Source of the DNA: Deltaproteobacteria bacterium
Lineage (GTDB): Bacteria; Desulfobacterota; Syntrophia; Syntrophales; UBA5619
DNA: 6,629 nucleotides
Direction of reading: 5' to 3'
Assembly (NCBI GenBank): GCA_026388365.1
Contig: JAPLJW010000122.1
Location: 1-6,629, forward strand
The notes under the pieces are model-generated. The model did no database searches. It saw nothing but the letters and a program-made list of their open reading frames with translations, and was not told the origin of the DNA. Shown here in pieces: positions 1 through 6,078 of this stretch (within the stretch, counting starts at the first letter, position 1; each line of letters begins with the position of its first letter). The position numbers and the translations under genes are program-made.

Positions 1-1
1 C

Positions 2-454
2 CTGACCCCCCATCCGGGGGAGATGTCGCGCCTCACCGGAAAGTCTGTTACCGAAATCGAAAAAAGGCGGATCCCGATCCTCCGGGAGGCATGCGCGGAC
101 CTGAAGGCGTGGATCGTCCTCAAGGGTCCCCACTCCCTGATCGGGTCGCCGGAGGGGCGGGTCTTCATCAACCTGAGCGGAAATCCGGGGATGGCGACGG
201 CGGGGGCGGGGGATGTCCTGACCGGGACGATCGCCGCCATGCACGGCCTGGGGCTGCCCTTGGAGGAGGCGGTCCGGAAGGGGGTCTTCCTGCATGGATT
301 CGCCGGCGACCTGGCCGCTGCAGACAAGGGGGAGGACGGGATCACGGCCCAGGATATTCTCAACTACCTCCCCTACGCGCTGAAACAGGACCGTGAAGGT
401 CTCGACGAGACCCTGGCGGAGCGCTACGCAGGGGCGGCGATGGAGCGGCCCTAA
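2..454 (+). CDS. nnrD: NAD(P)H-hydrate dehydratase, C-terminal part (partial, 5' end outside window)
   Basis: This is the C-terminal 150 or so residues of the ADP/ATP-dependent (S)-NAD(P)H-hydrate dehydratase, a ribokinase-like cytosolic repair enzyme that turns hydrated NAD(P)H back to NAD(P)H. The reading frame is open from base 2 and begins [11 protein letters not shown], the usual family motif, so the ATG at 23 is internal and not the start. Further on come VLKG (about 113-124), the nucleotide-site signature [12 protein letters not shown] (179-214) with the catalytic-type Asp at 212-214, and near the end [12 protein letters not shown]. The signature has AGAGD where many homologues have GGTGD; the Asp is kept. 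In most bacteria this domain is fused behind an epimerase domain (NnrE); whether that holds here cannot be seen. The gene ends with TAA and converges on the exported-protein gene. Family assignment is firm. Confidence 0.93.
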   Translation: MTPHPGEMSRLTGKSVTEIEKRRIPILREACADLKAWIVLKGPHSLIGSPEGRVFINLSGNPGMATAGAGDVLTGTIAAMHGLGLPLEEAVRKGVFLHGFAGDLAAADKGEDGITAQDILNYLPYALKQDREGLDETLAERYAGAAMERP

Positions 455-478
455 AAATAGCTCCGTGTGGCCGCCCCT
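430..478. terminator. Nested inverted repeat at convergent gene ends, possible bidirectional terminator
   Basis: GGGGCGGC at 431-438 pairs perfectly with GCCGCCCC at 470-477, and A430 can pair with T478. Inside this, GGAGC (442-446) pairs with GCTCC (460-464) around an A-rich loop. The structure covers the stop codon of nnrD and reaches the stop of the opposite gene, where a shared terminator would be expected. No T-run follows on either strand, so it is not a classical intrinsic terminator. It may instead be a 3'-end stabilising hairpin or a chance result of high GC. Confidence 0.4.
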
Positions 479-3039
479 CAGGGCACGTTCACCGTAACGC
501 TGGCATGGCTGCGGCCAAACTCGTTGGTGGCGTACAGGGTGTACGTGGTGGTGTCGGTCGGGCGGACGACCACGGAAGTGCCGCGCACGGGACCCACATT
601 GGGGCTGATGATGAGGGTCGAGGCTCCGGTCACGGACCAGTTCAATGTCGCCATGCCGCCGCTGGAGACGTGGTTGGGCGTGGCGGTCAGAGACGCGATG
701 GAGGGTGCGGGGCCCTCGGGATGGCTCGACCAGGTGTATTCCACGCTGTGCGCCAGGACCTCGAACGCCGAAGGGGGTACCTGCAGAAGCTGGGCCACGC
801 CGCCCAGGTCGGCATCCTCCACCCAGCGGGCGTCCCGAGTGCCCTGGATGAACAGGTTTGATCCCGTATCCGCCAGGATCATGCCGTAGCGCGCCAGGGT
901 TCGCAGGATCACCTGGCACGGGGGGCTGAATTCCGCGACGTGGGCGGCCAGCCAGGAGGCTTTCAAGCGGAAGCGCTGACCCATCATGGGGGAATGGATG
1001 GTTCCGTCGTTTCCGCCGCCGGGATGGGTGGCGGGCGGGATGAAGGGTTCCTGGGTGGGCATGACCGTGAAACGGATCGCGTGGCCGATGTCTCCGTTTC
1101 CGGGAAGGGCCGCCTGGACCTCGTCGCACTTCACCAGGCCCGCGAAGATGGAGAGCCCGGCCTGGTCCGCAGAGGTCCAGGTCCAGGGCCTCCGGGTATT
1201 GTCGTTCAGATCCCAGAGGGTCACCTGGTCGGCCTGCCAGCTCCCGCCCGGCAGTTGCACGCTGTGGTACAGTTCGTAGAGCCAGTAGCCCTCCTTGTCC
1301 AGGATGTAGATGTGGTGGTCAAATCCGCCCTCCACGTGCACATCGGCGGGGATGGGCACGGGGATGGGTACCCGGTTCGCGGCGTTGTCCGGTCCCGGAT
1401 CGCTTTCGTTCGCGTAGCCGTCGGGCCCGATGGCCACGTGCACCATGGGGGTCGCGCTGGGAGACACCACGTCATAGGGATGGCCCACGTAGGCGCCCTC
1501 GAAGAGGCTGTTCCCGAAATCGGGGTGGAGCATGGTGCCCGGATCATCCCGGATGAGGTCGGCGATGATGTTGTCGGAATCAGGATCGACGGGATCCGCT
1601 GACACGTTTCGGTACCACTCGCTTCCGGCGGGGAACGGCTTGTAGCCCAGCAGATCCGGCGGCGATCCGGCGTTCCACGTGGTGGCCACGTTTGCCAGGC
1701 CCCCGCCGTTTCCATTTCCGGCAAGCCCAGGCAGCCCGTCGAGCATCATCCCGTCCGCGCTGCCATTTAACTGGAATCCCACAACATTCCTGTCCGATGA
1801 GTAGGCGATGTAGGTAGCGGTCCCGATATCCTGCCCGATGAATAAGTTTTCCGCGAGATCGGCCACCTTGGCATGGCCGTGAACGGTGAGCACCCGGGGG
1901 GTGCCTACGGCATTTCCATTGTCCTTGTAGGCAATCAGGGTTACGGACGCCGTGCCCTCTTCCGTGTTGACGAAGGCAATACCAGTCGAGCCGCCGTTCT
2001 GCTCAATTTTGGGAAAGACGCCTGCCATCGCGCCGGTCCCGCCCACTTCCGCATAGGCCGCAAGCTGGTTATTGTCGGCGGTCCCGAAAAGCTCAAAACC
2101 GGTGAGGCGCTGCGTCGAGTCTATCCTGAACCACGCCGTTTGAGCATGAAGGCCAAGTGCGGAAACAACGTTGCTGTATTTTTTCTTCCCCGGAAGGTCA
2201 AGGGTTTTTAGGGGAAGCGGGTTCCCCTGCTCGCTGTAGGGTCTGATGGTTATCGTGCACGTCAACTCCGATGGGTTATAGGCCACAATGCCGGTTCCCC
2301 AGCCAGCATCACCCACATGGGGATAGTATATGGTCAAGGCGGTTTTGTCGGTCAGGAGGATTCCTTCCAACTGATTGCCGCCGCCGGCACGGACAAAGAG
2401 CTCCAGCCCAATGATGCCGCTTGCATTGGTGATCACCGCTGATTCAATTCCTGGCTGAATCTGATTGTCGAACAGTTCCTCGATCGTGCGTGCCCAGTGT
2501 TGGTTCGCATTGAGGGTGATTTGCCTGCTCTGACCGTTATCGAAGTTGATGGTCAGTACCTTTGTAACCGAGGTTGTATTCACCAGGCTTACCCCGGTCC
2601 GCCATTCAGCGTTTGAGGCTATGTGTGAGATATAGATATCCGTAGTGTTTACCTCTTTTACCGCAGGGATGGCCACTCGATAGGCACCGTCTATGTAAAA
2701 CTTTGTGTAGCCTTGGACTGCAGCAGAGTCTGTGTCAAAGATGATGTAGCCTATGTTGGTGTGGTTTGTAAACTCATCGGCAACGTTGATCTGTCTCCGG
2801 CCATGAGCAGAAAGCCTGACAGCCTTGGTATCTATGAGCTGACCTTCATCGCTTAAACCCCTCAGGGTGCCTATAACTGTTTGATCGCTTGTATTGATGA
2901 TGGCGATCTCCGTTTGCCAGTGAATGCTTGTGGCTATGTGGGGGAAGTAAAGAGGCGCAGCGTATGCCGACCCGGAAGCCAGCAGGGCCGTGGAAAGGAG
3001 CAAGGACGCCAGAATCGATTTTTTCATGGTCGTTCTCAT
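478..3039 (-). CDS. Exported multidomain protein: four beta-rich repeats, conserved secreted domain, C-terminal Ig-like domain
   Basis: This 853-residue protein has a clear Sec signal peptide: KK at 6-7, a hydrophobic core at 8-20, and a cleavage site after AYA (residue 27). Residues 31-438 hold four tandem repeats of about 100 residues. A linker rich in Gly and Asn (439-447) follows. Residues 464-767 form a domain I recognise from uncharacterised secreted bacterial proteins, with landmarks DPVDPDSD (482-489), LHPDFGNS (504-511), ESDPGP (545-550), LYEL (587-590), ILRTLARYGMILADTGSN (711-728) and DARW (736-739). Residues 776-853 look like the Ig-like domain of the 'LTATPNHVSSGG...TTTYTLYATN' type found at the ends of many exported proteins. 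No transmembrane anchor, LPXTG or catalytic motif is seen, so a cell-surface or secreted binding role is the best inference. M1 is chosen over M5 because GGGGGAG lies 5 nt before M1. The 5' half of the gene is much less GC-rich than the 3' half. It faces away from the AOR operon and seems to be transcribed alone. Confidence 0.88.
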   Translation of the reverse strand: MRTTMKKSILASLLLSTALLASGSAYAAPLYFPHIATSIHWQTEIAIINTSDQTVIGTLRGLSDEGQLIDTKAVRLSAHGRRQINVADEFTNHTNIGYIIFDTDSAAVQGYTKFYIDGAYRVAIPAVKEVNTTDIYISHIASNAEWRTGVSLVNTTSVTKVLTINFDNGQSRQITLNANQHWARTIEELFDNQIQPGIESAVITNASGIIGLELFVRAGGGNQLEGILLTDKTALTIYYPHVGDAGWGTGIVAYNPSELTCTITIRPYSEQGNPLPLKTLDLPGKKKYSNVVSALGLHAQTAWFRIDSTQRLTGFELFGTADNNQLAAYAEVGGTGAMAGVFPKIEQNGGSTGIAFVNTEEGTASVTLIAYKDNGNAVGTPRVLTVHGHAKVADLAENLFIGQDIGTATYIAYSSDRNVVGFQLNGSADGMMLDGLPGLAGNGNGGGLANVATTWNAGSPPDLLGYKPFPAGSEWYRNVSADPVDPDSDNIIADLIRDDPGTMLHPDFGNSLFEGAYVGHPYDVVSPSATPMVHVAIGPDGYANESDPGPDNAANRVPIPVPIPADVHVEGGFDHHIYILDKEGYWLYELYHSVQLPGGSWQADQVTLWDLNDNTRRPWTWTSADQAGLSIFAGLVKCDEVQAALPGNGDIGHAIRFTVMPTQEPFIPPATHPGGGNDGTIHSPMMGQRFRLKASWLAAHVAEFSPPCQVILRTLARYGMILADTGSNLFIQGTRDARWVEDADLGGVAQLLQVPPSAFEVLAHSVEYTWSSHPEGPAPSIASLTATPNHVSSGGMATLNWSVTGASTLIISPNVGPVRGTSVVVRPTDTTTYTLYATNEFGRSHASVTVNVP
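1726..2949 (-). repeat. Four tandem protein repeats of about 100 residues within the exported protein
   Basis: The repeats are approximately residues 31-132, 134-234, 237-337 and 338-438. Each opens with an aromatic/hydrophobic-P-H/K-I/V pattern followed by a TG/TE-I/V-A/S and N-T/P pattern: YFPHIATSIHWQTEIAIINT, YISHIASNAEWRTGVSLVNT, YYPHVGDAGWGTGIVAYNP, VFPKIEQNGGSTGIAFVNT. Each closes with a strand such as VQGYTKFYID, IIGLELFVRAGG, LTGFELFGTADN or VVGFQLNGSADG. The alternating pattern suggests beta-sandwich modules. The copies are diverged, so this is old duplication and not a recent DNA repeat. The boundaries are approximate. Confidence 0.75.
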
Positions 3040-3044
3040 GTTTT

Positions 3045-3051
3045 CTCCCCC
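3045..3051 (-). promoter_or_regulatory. Ribosome binding site fixing the start of the exported-protein gene
   Basis: On the minus strand GGGGGAG is followed by AAAAC and then ATG (3039-3037), a spacing of 5 nt. The alternative in-frame ATG at 3027-3025 would be 17 nt from this site and has no purine-rich run of its own, so the upstream ATG is preferred. It gives a signal peptide starting MRTTMKK. Confidence 0.75.
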
Positions 3052-3212
3052 TTATTCATGGCATGAGTCGGGGTCGGGTAGAAATACGGCGCACACATCT
3101 TTAGGGCAACACCTTGGTTTCCGCCGTTTCCAGCTTCGCGGCAAAGAGACGCCGGTCCATCCATCACGTTTCCGCAAGCCTCCCTCTCATCCATCCGTCA
3201 ACATCCGCGTCC

Positions 3213-3221
3213 TTTATATCA
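3213..3221 (-). promoter_or_regulatory. Candidate extended -10 promoter element for the exported-protein gene
   Basis: The minus strand reads TGATATAAA, a TGn extension followed by TATAAA, which matches TATAAT at 5 of 6 positions. I see no good TTGACA-like box 16-18 bp upstream, which is tolerated at extended -10 promoters. Transcription would start near 3205. The element lies in the AT-rich part of the intergenic region. The evidence is motif match and position only. Confidence 0.35.
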
Positions 3222-3296
3222 CAATTATGGAAGAAAGGAGCATTGTTCCGTATCGATTGAAATCAAGTCTTTTTTAATGATTCGCAAGATATTTCA

Positions 3297-3326
3297 TTGA
3301 CAAGAAAAACCTCTTCATTCTATGAA
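3297..3326 (+). promoter_or_regulatory. Sigma70-like promoter of the AOR operon
   Basis: TTGACA (3297-3302, 6 of 6) is followed after 18 bp by TATGAA (3321-3326, 4 of 6 against TATAAT). The region just upstream is AT-rich, with a T-run at 3270-3276, and could act as an UP element. Transcription would begin near 3333, leaving a leader of about 50 nt before the AOR start codon. The perfect -35 box and correct position support it; the -10 match is moderate. Confidence 0.55.
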
Positions 3327-3328
3327 GA
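3312..3328. promoter_or_regulatory. Operator-like inverted repeat overlapping the -10 box
   Basis: TCTTCAT (3312-3318) and ATGAAGA (3322-3328) are perfect reverse complements separated by TCT. The right arm covers most of the predicted -10 hexamer (3321-3326), where a bound dimeric repressor would block RNA polymerase. TTCATT in the left arm (3314-3319) also occurs at 3293-3298, exactly 21 bp upstream and overlapping the -35 box, so a second half-site on the same DNA face is possible. No regulator gene is in the window. Confidence 0.45.
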
Positions 3329-3381
3329 CCTGGTAAAAACGGTGGCCGGCGACGACGGAGGCGATAACGGGAAGGGGAATC

Positions 3382-5565
3382 ATGAAATATACACAGACAC
3401 GACTCAACCACGGATATGCGAATCGGATTCTGACCATCGATCTGGGAAGCGGAGAGATTCAGGCTCCGGTCATCGATCCCACGGTCCGGGAGTATTTCAT
3501 CGGCGGACGGGCGCTCGGGCTCTATCTCCTCCACAAGGGAATCCGGCCCGGAACGACCCCCGGCGATCCGGAAAACCCGCTGATTTTTGCCCCGGGACCG
3601 CTCGCGGGCATCCCCCAATTCCCGGGAACGAGCAAGTGCATGGCCATATCCCTGTCGCCGCTGACGGGTATCCCGGGCGTTTCGAACTTCGGCGGCCACT
3701 TCGGCGCCTATCTCAAGTACGCCGGCTTCGACGCCCTGGAGGTCACGGGAAAATCCGGCAGGGACGTCATGATCGTCATTGACGGTTTCCGCGGGGAAGT
3801 CATCATGATGGACGCGCCCGCCGTCGATCACGTCTTCGACAAGGAAAGGGAGATCGTCGATCGCTTCGTCCGCGAGGGCCGCGACAAAAAAGAGATCGTC
3901 TTTCTGACGACGGGCGTCGGCGCGCTGCGGACGACCTTCGGCTGCATCAACAGCCATTACTTCGATCCGGCCAAACCCGTGGACGGAACCAAGGGGATTT
4001 TTCGGACCAAGCAGGCCGGACGGACGGGTTTGGGCACCATCATGAAGGACAAGAAGATCGGGGCCATCGTCATCCTGGCAAAATATCCCCACGGCGAAAA
4101 CCCTTACGGCGCGGCCGACTGGGAGAAGGTCAAACAGGCGGGGGCAAAGCTCGGCGAGGTGGTCCGGGTGAACGATCCGCAGTCGCTCAAGATGTACCGC
4201 AAGGGCTCCGCGGGGCTGATCGACTTCATGAACAAGCAGGAATACAAATCCCTTCCCGTCAAGAACTACCAGTTCGGGTCCGATCCGCGGGCGGAAAACA
4301 TCAGCGGAAAATTCTACGCGAACCATCTGTTCGACCATCGGGGCATGGATGGCTGTTTCCCCGGCTGCAATCTGCGCTGCACGAAGGGCGGCTGGGTCAC
4401 ATTGGTCTCCGGCACGGATCAGGGCCGCCGGGTGTGGGTGGACGGTCCCGAGTATGAGACGGCCGCGGGTTTCGGTTCCAACCTGGGCATCTGGAATGCC
4501 GAATTCATCATGGAGGCCAACTGGCATTGCGATAATTACGGGATCGACACCATCACCGTGGCGGTCACCGTCGCCTTCCTGATGGAATGCCTCCAGCGGG
4601 GCTACCTGACCCGGGAGGATACGGACGGGCTGGATCTGAGATGGGGCAATGAAGCCGCGGTCCTGCAGTTCATCCATCAGCTCGCCGCAGGCGAGACGGA
4701 GTTTTCCCGGCACGCCGGGAAAGGGATGCTGGAACTGGTCGCCTGGACCTGCGACCGATATGCCTGGAGAACCGGCAAGGCCGACCCGCGGGAGGAACTG
4801 ATGCGCTTTGCGATGCAGACCAAGGGGCTCCCCTTTTCCCTGTACCGGACCCACCGGTCCCTTTCCATGCAAGGCTCCTACGCCGCCGCAAGCGACATCG
4901 GAGCGCACCATGCGGCCGCGTGGCTGATCAAGATCGATCTGCTGGGCGCCTTCCCCACCCTGGAGGAGAAGGCGCAGGCGCTGGTCATGTATCCGCGGGT
5001 CCGTCTCGGCAATGACAACCTGGGCCTGTGCAAGCTCCCGTGGGTGGATGTCTTCAATCCCGAATCCGCAAAGAGGAAAGATACGGATATCTACATCAAT
5101 CCGGCTTCCCAGGAAATCTACGCGGATTTCTACAACGGGATGCTGGGAACCCAAATGACCTGGCAGGAGATCTTCGCGCAGACGGATCGGGACATCAACC
5201 TGCAGCGCGTTATGAACGTCATGGTCTATGGAACGGAAACGGCCCGGCACGACCGGATTCCGGACCGGGCTGTCGGTCCGACGGACGATGCGCTCTATGA
5301 TGCGGAGCAGGAGGACAACGACCGGGATCTGGCCCGATTCCTGGAGAAACCGTTTGCGGAGGTTCAGGGCATGCCCACGGCCCCAAAACGGGAAATTCTC
5401 ATGGACCGGAGAAAGGGGCAGTTGCGGGAACTGGTCCAGACCTACTATCGCGTGCGGGGATGGAACGAAGAGGGCATCCCGACCCCGGAAACGCTCAACC
5501 GGATCGGCCTGTGGGAGTTCCTGAACGGGGAGGCGAAGGCCAGAATCCTGGAAATGACTGCGTGA
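3382..5565 (+). CDS. Tungsten-type aldehyde ferredoxin oxidoreductase (AOR) family protein
   Basis: This 727-residue cytosolic protein belongs to the AOR family, whose members carry a tungsten (or molybdenum) bis-pterin and a [4Fe-4S] cluster and interconvert aldehydes and carboxylic acids with ferredoxin; the family also includes the class II benzoyl-CoA reductase subunit BamB. The N-terminal AOR domain (about 13-215) starts NRILTIDLGSGEI and contains FAPGPLAGIP and GVSNFGGHFG. Pterin-site motifs DNYGID (384-389) and DNLGLC (545-550) match the family DxxGL(D/C) pattern. Cluster ligands would be Cys325, Cys329, Cys333 and Cys550. GPEYETAAGFGSNLGI (355-370) is the usual acidic motif. The protein is longer than the roughly 600-residue archaeal AORs, with extra acidic sequence around 620-665. 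The Cys spacing is C-x3-C-x3-C and not the textbook C-x2-C-x3-C. The start is supported by GAAGGGG four nt upstream. It heads an operon with a peroxiredoxin and a crotonase. Family is firm; substrate and metal are not determined. Confidence 0.93.
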   Translation: MKYTQTRLNHGYANRILTIDLGSGEIQAPVIDPTVREYFIGGRALGLYLLHKGIRPGTTPGDPENPLIFAPGPLAGIPQFPGTSKCMAISLSPLTGIPGVSNFGGHFGAYLKYAGFDALEVTGKSGRDVMIVIDGFRGEVIMMDAPAVDHVFDKEREIVDRFVREGRDKKEIVFLTTGVGALRTTFGCINSHYFDPAKPVDGTKGIFRTKQAGRTGLGTIMKDKKIGAIVILAKYPHGENPYGAADWEKVKQAGAKLGEVVRVNDPQSLKMYRKGSAGLIDFMNKQEYKSLPVKNYQFGSDPRAENISGKFYANHLFDHRGMDGCFPGCNLRCTKGGWVTLVSGTDQGRRVWVDGPEYETAAGFGSNLGIWNAEFIMEANWHCDNYGIDTITVAVTVAFLMECLQRGYLTREDTDGLDLRWGNEAAVLQFIHQLAAGETEFSRHAGKGMLELVAWTCDRYAWRTGKADPREELMRFAMQTKGLPFSLYRTHRSLSMQGSYAAASDIGAHHAAAWLIKIDLLGAFPTLEEKAQALVMYPRVRLGNDNLGLCKLPWVDVFNPESAKRKDTDIYINPASQEIYADFYNGMLGTQMTWQEIFAQTDRDINLQRVMNVMVYGTETARHDRIPDRAVGPTDDALYDAEQEDNDRDLARFLEKPFAEVQGMPTAPKREILMDRRKGQLRELVQTYYRVRGWNEEGIPTPETLNRIGLWEFLNGEAKARILEMTA

Positions 5566-5587
5566 AATTCTTTTTAGGAGGTGCGTT

Positions 5588-6052
5588 ATGGCTGAAAAGA
5601 AAGTCGTTCAAGTCGGAAAGAAACTGAAAGATTTCAAACTGAAGGATCAAAACGGCCAGGATTTCACCCTGGCGGGTTGCAAGGGGAAAAGGGTGCTGCT
5701 CTCCTTTCATCCGCTCGCCTGGACACCCGTCTGCGCCCTGCAGATGCAGTCCCTGGAAAAGAGCCAGAAGGCGCTGGACAAGCTCAACACCGCGGCCGTC
5801 GGCCTGAGCATCGACGCCGTTCCCTGCAAAGCGGCCTGGGCCAAAAACCTGAAAATCAAAAACACAAGGCTCCTCTCCGATTTCTGGCCCCACGGAGGGG
5901 TAGCCAAATCCCTGGGGATTCTGCGGGCCGAAGGGTTTTCGGAACGGGCCAACATCATCGTCGATGAAGCGGGAAAAGTGATGTTCGTCAAGGTATATCC
6001 GATCCGGCAGCTTCCAGACATGGCGGAAATCCTGGCGGCCCTGAAGGCCTGA
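5588..6052 (+). CDS. Thiol peroxiredoxin of the AhpC/TSA (AhpE/Bcp-like) type
   Basis: This 154-residue cytosolic protein has the peroxiredoxin active-site motif P-x3-T-x2-C as PLAWTPVC, giving Pro42, Thr46 and peroxidatic Cys49. Arg120 in SERANIIVD is the likely catalytic arginine, since this position before the VD strand is conserved in the family. Cys80 (SIDAVPCKAAW) is a candidate resolving cysteine; Cys31 lies in a loop before the core. The protein would reduce H2O2 or organic peroxides with electrons from a thioredoxin-like partner. The single domain is of normal length, with GKKLKDFKLKDQNG as the typical opening. AGGAGGT lies 5 nt before ATG, and only 22 bases separate it from the AOR stop, so co-transcription is very likely. 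In an anaerobe a role in protecting the AOR and other Fe-S enzymes is a sensible inference. The exact peroxiredoxin subclass is not settled. Confidence 0.9.
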   Translation: MAEKKVVQVGKKLKDFKLKDQNGQDFTLAGCKGKRVLLSFHPLAWTPVCALQMQSLEKSQKALDKLNTAAVGLSIDAVPCKAAWAKNLKIKNTRLLSDFWPHGGVAKSLGILRAEGFSERANIIVDEAGKVMFVKVYPIRQLPDMAEILAALKA

Positions 6053-6065
6053 CCCCGACACCGGG

Positions 6066-6073
6066 AAGGAGGT
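6066..6073 (+). promoter_or_regulatory. Strong Shine-Dalgarno site selecting a TTG start
   Basis: AAGGAGGT is followed by GCATC and then TTG (6079-6081). This perfect site with 5-nt spacing marks TTG as the start of the crotonase. The nearest downstream in-frame ATG is codon 11 (6109-6111), which has no purine-rich run before it. Confidence 0.8.
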
Positions 6074-6078
6074 GCATC

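Larger units (their letters stand above)
3040..3381. other. Divergent intergenic region of about 340 bp
   Basis: No gene is supported here; the open frames that enter it from either side have no recognisable protein features. About 3200-3310 is AT-rich and holds the candidate promoters of both flanking transcription units. About 3060-3200 is more GC-rich and contains the short repeated words TCCATCCATC (3156-3165) and CATCCATCC (3188-3196), whose meaning is unclear. If the leftward promoter at 3213-3221 is real, 3040-3205 is a 5' leader of about 165 nt for the exported-protein gene. I could not fit that leader to a riboswitch family I know. Confidence 0.6.

Noticed and set aside
940..1602. 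Plus-strand open frame of 220 codons opposite the exported-protein gene
   Set aside because: Low-complexity Gly/Val/Arg/His translation with no family features. It lies opposite the well-supported C-terminal domain and is a shadow frame.
3036..3059. Seven-codon upstream frame ending in an ATGA overlap with the exported-protein start
   Set aside because: ATG at 3059-3057 leads to a TGA that overlaps the true start, which could suggest translational coupling. It has no ribosome binding site of its own that I can see, and such short frames arise easily by chance.
3095..3180. Words resembling a c-di-GMP (GEMM) riboswitch (GGCAAAG, GCAAGCCTCC)
   Set aside because: The words are in the wrong order and spacing, the tetraloop/receptor and 3' half of the consensus are missing, and they are on the strand pointing away from the exported-protein gene.
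3274..5250. Long minus-strand open frame of 658 codons opposite the AOR gene
   Set aside because: Its translation is rich in His, Gly, Pro, Asp and Arg with no recognisable domain, while the plus strand carries a full AOR with all key motifs. It is an antisense shadow of a GC-rich, codon-biased gene.
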